This document shows positions 8,965 through 17,561 of a stretch of DNA of 50,009 nt, one piece after another (within the stretch, counting starts at the first letter, position 1; every line of letters starts with the position of its first letter). The stretch comes from an uncultured Geobacter sp. (GTDB taxonomy: Bacteria; Desulfobacterota; Desulfuromonadia; Geobacterales; CAIOGM01), in assembly GCA_903857795.1 (NCBI GenBank), contig CAIOGM010000031.1, forward strand, positions 1-50,009, written 5' to 3'. The translations under genes were made by a program, and so were the position numbers. The notes under the pieces were generated by a model. That model made no database searches. It was not told the origin of the DNA and saw only the letters and a program-made list of their open reading frames with translations.

Positions 8965-9162
8965 ATGGAGATTCAGATCAACGGGGAACGGCACAGTATC
9001 GAGCCGATGACGCTGCTCGACCTGCTGGGGAGCCTCGACATCAATCCGCTGCGGGTCGCGGTGGAGCGTAATCGCGACATCGTGCCGAAGCGGGAGTATG
9101 GTTCCATCCTGCTGGCGGATGGCGATCTGCTGGAGATCGTCCAGTTCGTGGGAGGGGGGTAG
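8965..9162 (+). CDS. thiS: Sulfur carrier protein ThiS
   Basis: ThiS carries sulfur as a C-terminal thiocarboxylate for building the thiazole ring of thiamine. The 65-residue ubiquitin-like product begins with a typical beta strand (MEIQINGERHSI) and ends in the diglycine needed for adenylation by ThiF/MoeB (VQFVGGG). GGGAGG precedes the ATG. It is the first gene of thiSGE. The adenylating and sulfur-donor enzymes are not encoded in this window. Confidence 0.95.
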   Translation: MEIQINGERHSIEPMTLLDLLGSLDINPLRVAVERNRDIVPKREYGSILLADGDLLEIVQFVGGG

Positions 9163-9194
9163 CGGAATAAATGACGAGTCAAAAGGAGATGAGC

Positions 9195-9974
9195 GTGAGC
9201 GGAACAGACAAACTGATAATCGGCGGGCGGGAGTTCGGTTCCCGGCTCATGGTGGGGACCGGCAAGTACGCGAGCTTCCAGCAGATGGTGCAGGCCATCG
9301 AACTCTCCGGAGCCGAGGTGATCACCGTGGCGGTCCGGCGGGTGAACATCTCCGACCGGAGCAAGGAGTCGCTTCTGGACCACCTGGATCTGACGAAGTA
9401 CACCCTCCTCCCCAATACCGCCGGCTGTTATACGGCGGACGACGCCGTCCGCACCTGCCGCCTGGCCCGGGAGGCGGGACTCTCCGACTTCGTGAAGCTG
9501 GAGGTGCTGGCCGACGAGAAGACCCTCTTCCCCGACAACGAGGAGCTGCTGAAGGCCGCCGCCATCCTGGTCAAGGAGGGGTTCACGGTGCTCCCCTACA
9601 CCACCGACGACCCGGTGGTCTGCCGCAAGCTGGAAGATATTGGCTGCGCCGCGGTGATGCCACTGGGCGCCCCCATCGGCAGCGGCCTCGGCATCCGGAA
9701 TCCTTATAATATGAGGATCATCCTGGAGACGGTGAAGGTGCCGGTCATCGTGGACGCCGGGGTGGGAACCGCCTCGGATGCGGCCATCGCCATGGAGCTG
9801 GGGTGCCACGGTGTTCTCATGAACACCGGCATTGCCGGCGCCCGTGACCCCCTGGCCATGGCCGAGGCGATGAACCTGGCTGTCCGGGCCGGCCGCCTGG
9901 CCTTTCGGGCCGGCCGGATTCCCCGCAAACTCTACGCCACGGCCTCAAGCCCCCTGGACGGGGTCATCCAGTGA
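9195..9974 (+). CDS. thiG: Thiazole synthase ThiG
   Basis: ThiG condenses 1-deoxyxylulose 5-phosphate, dehydroglycine and the ThiS thiocarboxylate to the thiazole phosphate. The TIM-barrel protein shows the family signatures LMVGTGKY, the Schiff-base lysine in [16 protein letters not shown] and VIVDAGVG, and is full length (259 residues). The start chosen is GTG at 9195 because AAGGAG lies six bases before it. In-frame ATGs at 9171 and 9189 are possible but lack a well-spaced ribosome site. Its end overlaps the GTG of thiE (GTGA). Confidence 0.93.
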   Translation: MSGTDKLIIGGREFGSRLMVGTGKYASFQQMVQAIELSGAEVITVAVRRVNISDRSKESLLDHLDLTKYTLLPNTAGCYTADDAVRTCRLAREAGLSDFVKLEVLADEKTLFPDNEELLKAAAILVKEGFTVLPYTTDDPVVCRKLEDIGCAAVMPLGAPIGSGLGIRNPYNMRIILETVKVPVIVDAGVGTASDAAIAMELGCHGVLMNTGIAGARDPLAMAEAMNLAVRAGRLAFRAGRIPRKLYATASSPLDGVIQ

Positions 9975-10633
9975 TCCCTGTCGCCCCTGCGGCTCCTCTT
10001 GTTGATTTCAGCCTCTATCTCATCACCGACCAGGGGGCGACCAAGGGCCGGGAGCTCCTGACGGTGGTGGAGGAGGCGCTGGCCGGCGGGGTCCGGGGGG
10101 TGCAGCTCCGGGAGAAGGGGCTCTCTCCGCGCGACGCCTGTGAGTTGGCCCAAGAGCTGCGCCTCCTCACCTCCCGCTATGGCAGCCGACTGCTCATCAA
10201 CGACCGGGTGGACATCGCCCTGGCCGTGGGGGCCGACGGGGTTCACCTCCCCGAATCCGCTCTACCGGTGGTGGTGGCCCGGGAGCTCCTGGGCCCTTCA
10301 CGGCTCATCGGCGTCTCCTGCCACTCCCCGAAAGGGGCGCTGGAGGCTCAGCGGCAGGGGGCCGATTTCGTCACCCTGGGGCCGCTCTACGCCACCCCCT
10401 CCAAGGCCCGGTATGGCGCGCCGCTGGGGATTCCTCCCCTGGTCGAGGCGCTGGGCTCCCTCTCGATCCCGCTCTTCGCCCTGGGGGGGATAACCCTGGA
10501 GCGGCTGCCTGAGCTGCAGGCGGCAGGGCTCCACCGCATCGCCCTCATCTCCGCCATCCTCTCCGCCCGTGCGCCCAAGGCCGAGGCAGACACCTTCATC
10601 AGACTCCTCCAGAGGAGCGCCCCATCGTCGTGA
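9971..10633 (+). CDS. thiE: Thiamine-phosphate synthase ThiE
   Basis: ThiE joins HMP pyrophosphate to thiazole phosphate to give thiamine phosphate. The 220-residue TIM barrel has LYLITDQ near the start, the QLREK phosphate/substrate motif, [38 protein letters not shown] and FALGGIT. It begins with GTG overlapping the thiG stop and ends overlapping the GTG of the next gene, so thiG, thiE and the radical SAM gene are strung together by 4-bp GTGA overlaps. Confidence 0.95.
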   Translation: MIPVAPAAPLVDFSLYLITDQGATKGRELLTVVEEALAGGVRGVQLREKGLSPRDACELAQELRLLTSRYGSRLLINDRVDIALAVGADGVHLPESALPVVVARELLGPSRLIGVSCHSPKGALEAQRQGADFVTLGPLYATPSKARYGAPLGIPPLVEALGSLSIPLFALGGITLERLPELQAAGLHRIALISAILSARAPKAEADTFIRLLQRSAPSS

Positions 10634-11574
10634 CCAGAGTTCAGCCCACTCCGATGATCAACCCCGACCTCCGGTTCAACTCCTACGGGAGCTGGCTCCG
10701 GCGCCGTTTCGGCTGCCGGGTGAGCAAGGTGAACGTGGACGCCGGCTTCACCTGCCCCAACCGGGACGGGAGCCGGGGGGTCGGCGGCTGCATCTACTGC
10801 GACAACAGCAGCTTCTCCCCGCCGGGGACCCAGCCGGCGCTCACCATCGAGCAGCAGATGGCCGAAGGGATGAGCTACCACCGGCGCCGGCTCAACAGTG
10901 AACGGTTTATCGTCTACTTCCAGAAATACACCAACACCTACTCCTCGGAAGAGGCCCTGGCCGACCTCTACCGGCGGGCGCTGGACCACCCCGACGTGGT
11001 CGGGATCTCGGTGGGGACGCGGCCCGACGCCCTCTCCGACGGGGCCATCGACCTCCTGGCTGAACTGGCCCGTGACCGGTACGTCTGTGTGGAGCTGGGG
11101 CTCCAGTCCATGGACGACGAGATCCTCACCCGGATCAACCGGGGGCACACCCTGGCCGAATACCGTGAGGCGGTGGCTCGGCTCACCGGCCGGGGGATCG
11201 CTCTCTGTACCCACCTCATCTACGGTTTCCCCGGGGAGAGCCGGGAGAGCTTCCTGGAGACGGCGGAGCTGATGGCGTCGCTTCCCATGGAGTCGCTCAA
11301 GCTGCACCAGCTCCATGCCGTGGCCGGGACGCGGCTGGCCGACCTCTATCGGCAGGGGGAGTTCATTCCCCTGACCCATGGCGAGTATCTGGCGACGGTC
11401 TGTGATTTTCTGGAGCGGCTGCCGGCGCGGATCGCCATTCAGCGGCTCTACGGCTCCGCCCCTCTGGCCATCAGGGTGGCCCCTACCTGGGGGCTGAAGA
11501 ACAACCAGATGTGGTATTCGGTGGTCAACGAGCTGAAGCGGCGGGGGAGCTGGCAGGGGTGTCGGGTGGAGTAG
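10630..11574 (+). CDS. YhcC-type radical SAM protein (TIGR01212 family)
   Basis: The 314-residue protein has the family's unusual radical-SAM cluster motif, CPNRDGSRGVGGCIYC, near residue 40, in place of plain CX3CX2C, followed by QKYTNTYSS and GTRPDALSD. The family is conserved next to varied metabolic genes, but its reaction is not settled; E. coli YhcC is the reference member. The GTG start overlaps the thiE stop, so it belongs to the thiamine transcript here, although no direct role in thiamine synthesis is implied. Confidence 0.9.
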   Translation: MTRVQPTPMINPDLRFNSYGSWLRRRFGCRVSKVNVDAGFTCPNRDGSRGVGGCIYCDNSSFSPPGTQPALTIEQQMAEGMSYHRRRLNSERFIVYFQKYTNTYSSEEALADLYRRALDHPDVVGISVGTRPDALSDGAIDLLAELARDRYVCVELGLQSMDDEILTRINRGHTLAEYREAVARLTGRGIALCTHLIYGFPGESRESFLETAELMASLPMESLKLHQLHAVAGTRLADLYRQGEFIPLTHGEYLATVCDFLERLPARIAIQRLYGSAPLAIRVAPTWGLKNNQMWYSVVNELKRRGSWQGCRVE

Positions 11575-11634
11575 CTTCGGACAACCTGTTACAGGGATGA
11601 AGAGGATGGAAAGGATAACATCGGCAGACAGAAT

Positions 11635-11735
11635 CTCCCTCCCTTTCAAGGGGAGGGTCGGGGTGGGGATGGGGTAAAAACAGTCGCTCGACAACCCCAT
11701 CCCCCTCCTGACCTCCCCCTTGAAGGGGGAGGAAC
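11635..11735. repeat. MITE-like inverted repeat, copy 1
   Basis: Imperfect inverted repeat whose ends read CTCCCTTTCAAGGGGAGGG and CTCCCCCTTGAAGGGGGAGG, with GGGGTGGGGATGGGGT / ACCCCATCCCC inside and a short loop. A nearly identical copy, including the flank ACGATTAATGCC, is at 34995-35085, and an opposite-orientation copy is at 39761-39857. It has no coding capacity. Confidence 0.85.
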
Positions 11736-11801
11736 GATTAATGCCACAGATTGGTAGCATCCCTGTGGTATCTGAAAAATTTGGTTCTAGGAGGTTGGTT
11801 T

Positions 11802-12458
11802 ATGAAAACGGCGCGGATTACGGGGAGTGACACGCAGTATCCCATCGGCAAGATAATCTGCCTGGCACGCAACTATGTGGAGCATATCCGGGAGCTGGGA
11901 AACGATACCCCGGAACAGCCGGTGCTGTTCATGAAGCCGTCGACCTCGGTCATCGGCAGTGGTGACTGCATCGTGATCCCCTCCTACTCCACAGAGTGCC
12001 ACCACGAGGTGGAGCTGGCGCTGCTCATGGGGAGAGGGGGGAAGGCGATCCCGGAGGGAGAGGCGCTGGAGCATCTGGCCGGTTACGGGGTGGCCCTGGA
12101 CATGACCTTGCGGGACGTGCAGGGGGAGCTGAAGAAGAAGGGGCTGCCGTGGGAGATCGCCAAGGGGTTCGATACATCGTGCCCGCTCTCCGAATTTGTC
12201 CCGGCGGAAGCTGTGGCCGATCCCCAGGCGCTCCGGCTCAGGCTGGAGATCAACGGCCAACTCCGCCAGGACGGCACAACCGACCTGATGATCCACCCGG
12301 TCCGGCGGATCATCAGCCATGTGTCGTCCATCTTTACCCTGGAGCCGGGGGACGTGATCCTCACCGGGACCCCTGCCGGGGTGGGGGTGGTCCGCTCCGG
12401 CGACCGGCTTCAGGCGGAGTTGGTGGGGCTGGCGACGCTGGAGGTTACGGTGGGGTAA
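11802..12458 (+). CDS. Fumarylacetoacetate hydrolase family protein
   Basis: The 218-residue protein is a short, single-domain member of the FAH superfamily, metal-dependent enzymes that cleave or decarboxylate 3-oxoacids. It shows the family's IICLARNYVEH opening, the metal-binding acidic residues in HHEVELALLMG and ALDMTLRD, and DVILTGTPAGVG near the end. Small members of this type include fumarylpyruvate hydrolases and oxaloacetate decarboxylases; the substrate cannot be read from sequence. The ATG at 11802 follows AGGAGG and is preferred to one at 11751, which would add a non-conserved leader. Its end overlaps the convergent PHP gene by 49 bp. Confidence 0.9.
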   Translation: MKTARITGSDTQYPIGKIICLARNYVEHIRELGNDTPEQPVLFMKPSTSVIGSGDCIVIPSYSTECHHEVELALLMGRGGKAIPEGEALEHLAGYGVALDMTLRDVQGELKKKGLPWEIAKGFDTSCPLSEFVPAEAVADPQALRLRLEINGQLRQDGTTDLMIHPVRRIISHVSSIFTLEPGDVILTGTPAGVGVVRSGDRLQAELVGLATLEVTVG

Positions 12459-13339
12459 GAGGGGAGGCGGGCGGTAAGAGCCTCCTTGATCCCGTCCAGG
12501 CAGGCGCCGGGGACGACGAAGGAGCCGAAGCCGCTCCCCGGAACCGGCGTCGTCACCGGCATCCCGTGATAGTCCGACCCGCCGGTGACGATGAGCCCCC
12601 GCCGCCGGGCCTGCTCCCGGAAGAATTCGATGTCCGACTCGCCGGCGCTGGGGGTGTAGAGCTCGATGCCGTCCAACCCCAGGAGCGTGTAGCCGTCCAG
12701 GAGCCGCTCCCAGTGGGACCGGTCGTTGGATACCAGCAGCGGATGGGCCAGGACCGCCACCCCGCCGCAGCCATGGAGCAGCCTGATGGCCTGGTCCAGG
12801 GGGAAGAAGCGCTTGGGAATGTTGCAGGGGATGAGGTAGCGCTGGAAGGCGTCCTCGATGTTGCGGGCGTACCCTTTGGCCACCAGGGCCCGGGCCAGGT
12901 GGGGGCGTCCCACGGTGTCACCGGCGCTCTCCTGGATCTCGTGGAAGTCCAGGAGGAGCCTCCGTTCCCCCTTGAGCCGGTCGTTGATCCGCTCCAGGAT
13001 CCGCCGGTTTCGCTCCCGGCGAAAGGAGCGAAAGTCCGCCAGCTCCGTCTTGAGCAGCGGGTCGTGGTGATTCATGCCGTAGCCGAGGAGATGCAGGTCC
13101 TGGTGGCTGTTCCACATGGTGGAGAGCTCGATCCCCGGCATCACCTCTACTCCGCACCCCCTGCCGGCCGCCATGGCCCCATCGATCCCCGCAACGCTGT
13201 CATGATCACAGAGGGCGATGGCGCAGAGCCCCGCGTCACGGGCCATGGCAACCAGCTGCCCCGGGGTGCAGAGCCCGTCGGAGCAGCTGCTGTGCAGGTG
13301 GAGATCCACTCTGTAAGGTGCGTTTTCTGATGGTAACAT
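12410..13339 (-). CDS. PHP-domain phosphoesterase (RnaAM/YciV-like)
   Basis: The 309-residue protein has all the metal-binding motifs of the PHP superfamily: DLHLHSSCSDG near the N-terminus, ALCDHDSVAGID, MPGIELS, VLAHP and a final GSDYHG. Size and order match 3',5'-nucleoside-bisphosphate phosphatase / 5'-exonuclease RnaAM (YciV), which clears pAp and matures rRNA ends, so that is the likeliest role. The open frame extends upstream to 14398, but the extra part is antisense to mutS2; the ATG at 13339 directly precedes the PHP domain. The gene is divergent from the release-factor-like gene (78-bp gap) and overlaps the FAH gene tail to tail. Confidence 0.9.
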   Translation of the reverse strand: MLPSENAPYRVDLHLHSSCSDGLCTPGQLVAMARDAGLCAIALCDHDSVAGIDGAMAAGRGCGVEVMPGIELSTMWNSHQDLHLLGYGMNHHDPLLKTELADFRSFRRERNRRILERINDRLKGERRLLLDFHEIQESAGDTVGRPHLARALVAKGYARNIEDAFQRYLIPCNIPKRFFPLDQAIRLLHGCGGVAVLAHPLLVSNDRSHWERLLDGYTLLGLDGIELYTPSAGESDIEFFREQARRRGLIVTGGSDYHGMPVTTPVPGSGFGSFVVPGACLDGIKEALTARLPSYPTVTSSVASPTNSA

Positions 13340-13417
13340 GTCGGCTTCTCGGACTATTTTCAAGGTGGGAGCTGCGGCGCCACCATACCAGCCGGCGGTA
13401 CGGAGTGCAAACATAAA

Positions 13418-13801
13418 ATGCTGACCTTTGCGGTGAGTGAGGAGAAGAACCGGCAGCTCCGGGCGCGGATGGCGGAGCTGGCGGTGGCCGAGGCCGACCT
13501 GGAGGAGCGCTTCATCCGGTCGTCGGGGTGCGGTGGCCAGCATGTGAACAAGAGCTCCACCTGCGTCTACCTGAAGCATCGCCCCACGGGGATCGAGGTC
13601 AAGTGTATGGCAGAGCGGAGCCAGTCGCTCAACCGCTTCCTGGCGCGGCGGGAGCTGCTGGAGAAGATCGCCGTGGCCCGAGGGATGGTGACCCCCCGGG
13701 TCAGCCAACAGGAGCGGATCAGGAAACAGAAGAGCAGGCAACGGAGACGGACGGCGCAGAAGCAGGGGCCCTCCGGCGGAGAAGAGCATGATCAGCAGTG
13801 A
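13418..13801 (+). CDS. GGQ release-factor-domain protein (ribosome rescue type)
   Basis: The 127-residue protein consists of a release-factor catalytic domain only. It has the GGQ motif at 39-41 in the context RSSGCGGQHVNKSSTCVYL, the part that triggers peptidyl-tRNA hydrolysis in the ribosome, and then a very basic tail (RIRKQKSRQRRRTAQKQ). It lacks the codon-recognition and tRNA-mimic domains of RF1/RF2, as in ArfB (YaeJ) and the mitochondrial C12orf65 group, so it probably frees stalled ribosomes. It overlaps the mutS2 start by 14 bp. The RBS before the ATG is weak (GGAG about 12 bases away). Confidence 0.9.
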   Translation: MLTFAVSEEKNRQLRARMAELAVAEADLEERFIRSSGCGGQHVNKSSTCVYLKHRPTGIEVKCMAERSQSLNRFLARRELLEKIAVARGMVTPRVSQQERIRKQKSRQRRRTAQKQGPSGGEEHDQQ

Positions 13802-16136
13802 TACCCTCCGTATTCTGGAGTTCGATCGGGTCCTGGCGGCCATCGGCATCAACGCCCACAGTGAGGTCACCCTGGAGGCGATCCTTTCGCTCCAGCCGCT
13901 CGGCCAGCGCGCCGAGATCGAGCCCCGTTTCGGCCGGGTGGCCGAACTCCGGATGCTCACCCGGAGCCGGACTCCGCTGCGGTTCGACCCCTTCCCGGAG
14001 ATCGCGCCGCTCCTGGATGCGGTCCGGCCGGTGGGGGCCGCGCCCCCCCCCGTGCTGCTGGCATCGCTCATCCCGATCCTCTCTCTCCTCACCCGGATCG
14101 CCCGGCAGCTGGGATTTCGCAGCGACGTCCCCTTCCTGAAAGAGATGAGCGAAGAGCTCACCGGGTTCCCCGATCTCCTGGACGAGCTGCAGAGCTCCCT
14201 GGACGAGGAGGGGAAGATCCTGGACGGCGCCTCGCGGCTCCTGGCCGACCTCCGCTCCCGCAGCCGGGGGCTTTCGGTCCGGATCCGGCGGCGGCTGGAG
14301 GAGATCGTCCGGGAGAAGGAGAAGGCGCTCTTCCTCCAGGACGACTTCATCACCCAGCGGCGGGGGAGGTGGGTCATCCCGGTCCGGATGGACTCCAAGG
14401 GGATGGTCCCCGGGGTGGTTCACGACGTCTCCAACAGCGGCGAGACCGCCTTCATGGAGCCGCAGGAGATCATCCCGCTTTCCAATGAGTTGGAAAACCT
14501 GGCCGCCGAGGAGAAGGCCGAGGAGATCAGAATCGTCAAGGCCCTGGCCACCTGGGTCAGGGAGCAGGCGGCTTCCCTTTCCGTTGAATTCGCGCTCCTG
14601 GTGCGCCTGGACCTGCACAACGCCATCGCCCTCTACGCCGACACGGTGGAGGGGGAGAACCCGATCCTGGACGACGAGCCGTGCCTGGAGATCATCCGGG
14701 GGCGGCACCCGCTCCTCATCCTGGCCCGCCCGGGGGAGCAACGCCGCGAGGTGGTCCCCCTGGAGTGCCGGCTGGGTGGCGAGGCGCGGGTGATGGTGAT
14801 CACCGGCCCCAACGCGGGGGGGAAGACCATCGCCCTCAAGACCGCCGGACTCCTCCTCCTCTGCGCCCTCACCGGCATCCCGGTCCCGGCTGACCCCTCC
14901 TCCCGCTTCCCCCTCCTCTCCGGGCTCATGGCCGATATCGGCGACGAACAGTCCCTGGAGCAGAATCTCTCCACCTTCTCCGCCCATATCTCCACCGTGG
15001 CGAGGATCATCGGCCGGGTGGATGGCAGAAGCCTGGTCCTCCTGGATGAACTGGGGACCGGGACGGAGCCGGTGCAGGGGGCCGCCATCGGTTGCGGCGT
15101 CCTGAAGGAGCTTCATGAGCGAGGGGCGCTGGTTCTCGCCACCACCCATCTGACCCAGATCGTCGGCTTCGTCCACCAGACCCCCGGGATGGTCAACGCC
15201 TCCATGGAGTACGACGGGGAGCGGTTCCTCCCCCTCTACCGGCTTAAGAGCGGCGAACCGGGAGAGTCCCACGCCCTGGAGATCGCCCGGCGGTACGGCC
15301 TCCCCCAGCGGATCATCGACTTCGCCGCGGGGATGGCGGGGCGGATGGATTCGGAGTTCCATCAGCTCCTCCATGAACTCAAAGGGGAGCGCCATCGGTA
15401 CGAAGAGCTCACCGGGATCCTTCGACAGCGGGAGAGTGAGCTGGGTGTACGGGAGCGGCTGGCAGAGGAGCGGCTGGCCTCCCTGGAGCGGGAGTCCCTG
15501 GAACGGCGGGAGCGGGGGGTGAAGGAGAGCCGGGAGCTGGTGGAGAGGGCCCGGCGGGAGGTGAACGCCATCCTCGACCGGGCGCGGCGGGAGAAGCGGG
15601 TGGAGGCGCGTCAGGAGCTGGCGGCGGTGGCCCAAGAGGTGACGGCCCACTCCCGACTCCTCCTCCCGGAAGGGGAGCTGCCGCCGGACGAGATCGTCCC
15701 GGGCGCCACGCTTTTCGTCACCTCCCTGGGGTACGATGCCCAGGTTATTTCCGTGGACCGGAGGCAGGGGAGGGTGCGGGTCAGGGCCGGAAACCTGGAG
15801 TTCGAGGCGCCCCTCTCCGGTGTGACCCTCAAGTCGGGGAAGAAGGCGCTCACTCCACCGGGGAGGCGCCGGCCAACGGAGGAGGAGGTTGAGCCCACAA
15901 CCACGCTTACCCTCCTGGGGGAGCGGGTGGATGAGGCGTTGGCCCGCCTGGAGAGCTTTCTTGACCGGGCCTCACTGGGGGGGGTGGCCGAGGTGACCGT
16001 GGTCCACGGCATCGGTACCGGTGCGCTCCGGGCGGCGGTGCGGGAAGAGCTGGCCCGCCACCCCCTGGTTGCGGAGTTTCGGCGGGGGGAGCGGCACGAG
16101 GGGGGGGACGGGGTGACGGTGGTCCGGCTGGGGTAG
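13788..16136 (+). CDS. mutS2: MutS2 ATPase/endonuclease
   Basis: The 782-residue protein has the MutS-type clamp/lever region, an ABC-type ATPase with Walker A ITGPNAGGKT (near 338-347) and Walker B LVLLDELGTGTEP, a long charged coiled coil (about 520-620), a KOW-like segment near 640-690 and a C-terminal Smr nuclease domain (VTVVHGIGTGALRAAV). It lacks the mismatch-recognition domain of MutS1. Known roles in the family are suppression of recombination and, in Bacillus subtilis, recognition and splitting of collided ribosomes. Its start lies inside the GGQ-protein gene, which argues for shared expression. Full length, no disruption seen. Confidence 0.96.
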   Translation: MISSDTLRILEFDRVLAAIGINAHSEVTLEAILSLQPLGQRAEIEPRFGRVAELRMLTRSRTPLRFDPFPEIAPLLDAVRPVGAAPPPVLLASLIPILSLLTRIARQLGFRSDVPFLKEMSEELTGFPDLLDELQSSLDEEGKILDGASRLLADLRSRSRGLSVRIRRRLEEIVREKEKALFLQDDFITQRRGRWVIPVRMDSKGMVPGVVHDVSNSGETAFMEPQEIIPLSNELENLAAEEKAEEIRIVKALATWVREQAASLSVEFALLVRLDLHNAIALYADTVEGENPILDDEPCLEIIRGRHPLLILARPGEQRREVVPLECRLGGEARVMVITGPNAGGKTIALKTAGLLLLCALTGIPVPADPSSRFPLLSGLMADIGDEQSLEQNLSTFSAHISTVARIIGRVDGRSLVLLDELGTGTEPVQGAAIGCGVLKELHERGALVLATTHLTQIVGFVHQTPGMVNASMEYDGERFLPLYRLKSGEPGESHALEIARRYGLPQRIIDFAAGMAGRMDSEFHQLLHELKGERHRYEELTGILRQRESELGVRERLAEERLASLERESLERRERGVKESRELVERARREVNAILDRARREKRVEARQELAAVAQEVTAHSRLLLPEGELPPDEIVPGATLFVTSLGYDAQVISVDRRQGRVRVRAGNLEFEAPLSGVTLKSGKKALTPPGRRRPTEEEVEPTTTLTLLGERVDEALARLESFLDRASLGGVAEVTVVHGIGTGALRAAVREELARHPLVAEFRRGERHEGGDGVTVVRLG

Positions 16137-16276
16137 GGGAGTGCCAGCGTGACAGCTTCCTTTGGGGTTTCCTTGAGCTCCGGAGTGTGGTACGATCCAC
16201 CGTTTTCTGAAAAGGACGGCAAGACAGGGGTGCACGGTGGTGCCGGCGCTTTTCGTGACATCCTTCGTGAGCTCAT

Positions 16277-17554
16277 ATGATTCAGGACCAATCACCACCG
16301 CCGGTCTCCCTCCGGGAGTCCGGCCCACAAAGAGTTCCCGAACTCCTGGCCCCCGCCGGTAACCGGGAGAAACTGGCCCTGGCCATAGCGTACGGCGCTG
16401 ACGCCGTCTACCTGGGGGGGAGCTCCTTCGGCCTGCGCAACCAGGCGGACAACTTCACCGACGACGAGCTCGCCGGAGGGGTCGCCTATGCCCATGACCG
16501 GGGGGTAAAGGCGTACCTGACGGTGAACTGGTACGCGGGAGGCGCAGACCTCCCCGGGCTTGAGTCATTCCTCCAGCGGATCGCCCCGATCCCCTTTGAC
16601 GCCTACATCGTCGCCGATCCCGGCGTCATCGATCTGGTCCGGGAGATCTCGCCGGAACGGACGATCCATCTCTCCACCCAGGCAAACAGCACCAACTGGC
16701 GCAGCGCCTCCTTCTGGAGCCGCCAGGGGATCAGCCGGATCAACCTGGCCCGGGAGATGCCCCTGGAGGAGATCCGCGAGGTCAGGCGCCGGGCGCCGGT
16801 GGAGATCGAACTCTTTGTCCATGGGGCGCTCTGCATCTCCTATTCGGGGCGCTGCCTCCTCTCCAGCGCCATGACCGGCCGCAACGCCAACAAGGGGGAG
16901 TGCGCCCACCCCTGCCGGTGGAACTATTCGCTGGTGGAGGAGAGCCGGCCCGGTGAGTATTTCCCGGTGCTCCAGGACGATCACGGCACCTTCATCTTCA
17001 ACTCCCGGGATCTCTGCCTGCTGCCGTATCTTCCCGAGCTGGTGACGGCTGGGGTCGATTCCCTCAAGATCGAGGGGCGGATGAAGGGGGTCAACTACGT
17101 GGCTTCGGTGGTCCGGGTCTACCGGGAGGCGCTGGACCGGTATCGCGACGATCCCGGCCGCTACTCCTGCAGGCCCGAGTGGCTGGAGGAGCTGGCCAAG
17201 ATCAGCCACCGGGGGTACACGACGGGGTTCATCTTCGGGGCGCCCCGGGACGTGGCGGTGGAGTATGACTCCCGCTACATCCGTTCCCACGACTTTGTCG
17301 GTCTGGTGGAGGAGGTGGCGGAGGACGGCGTCGCCACCATCGGGGTCAGAAACCGGATCAGGGAAGGGGAGTTGCTGGAGATCATCGGCCCCAGGATGGC
17401 GGCTCACCACCACCCCCTGGAGGGGATGACCGACGAGGCGGGGAGTCCCATGAGCGTCGCCCACCCCAACAGCAGAGTGCTTCTTCCTCTCCCGTTTCCG
17501 GTGGCGCGGTACGATCTCGTCCGGCGGGAGTGTAAAAACGTTTCTCCGGCTTAA
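16277..17554 (+). CDS. Peptidase U32 family protein (TrhP/YegQ-like)
   Basis: The 425-residue protein has the U32 signature: PELLAPAGNREKL, YLGGSSFGLR, then the cysteine-bearing ELFVHGALCISYSGRC and NKGECAHPCRW segment that in this family binds an iron-sulfur cluster, and SLKIEGRMK. Despite the name, the studied YegQ-type members (TrhP) hydroxylate uridine-34 of tRNA using prephenate, which is the best guess here by length and motif order. The ATG at 16277 has only a weak upstream GTGAG. The gene ends 7 bp before arnT. Confidence 0.9.
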   Translation: MIQDQSPPPVSLRESGPQRVPELLAPAGNREKLALAIAYGADAVYLGGSSFGLRNQADNFTDDELAGGVAYAHDRGVKAYLTVNWYAGGADLPGLESFLQRIAPIPFDAYIVADPGVIDLVREISPERTIHLSTQANSTNWRSASFWSRQGISRINLAREMPLEEIREVRRRAPVEIELFVHGALCISYSGRCLLSSAMTGRNANKGECAHPCRWNYSLVEESRPGEYFPVLQDDHGTFIFNSRDLCLLPYLPELVTAGVDSLKIEGRMKGVNYVASVVRVYREALDRYRDDPGRYSCRPEWLEELAKISHRGYTTGFIFGAPRDVAVEYDSRYIRSHDFVGLVEEVAEDGVATIGVRNRIREGELLEIIGPRMAAHHHPLEGMTDEAGSPMSVAHPNSRVLLPLPFPVARYDLVRRECKNVSPA

Positions 17555-17561
17555 CAGGTTC

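Noticed and set aside
12410-12458. Misassembly at the FAH/PHP tail-to-tail overlap
   Set aside because: Both genes read to normal C-terminal lengths; a 49-bp convergent overlap is unusual but tolerable.
13340-14398. N-terminal extension of the PHP protein
   Set aside because: The frame stays open upstream, but it is Arg/Ser-rich antisense of mutS2 and the release-factor gene; the PHP domain starts right after the ATG at 13339.
13719-15650. A 643-codon frame antisense to mutS2
   Set aside because: Composition artefact of GC-rich coding on the other strand; no domain, no RBS, and fully covered by mutS2.
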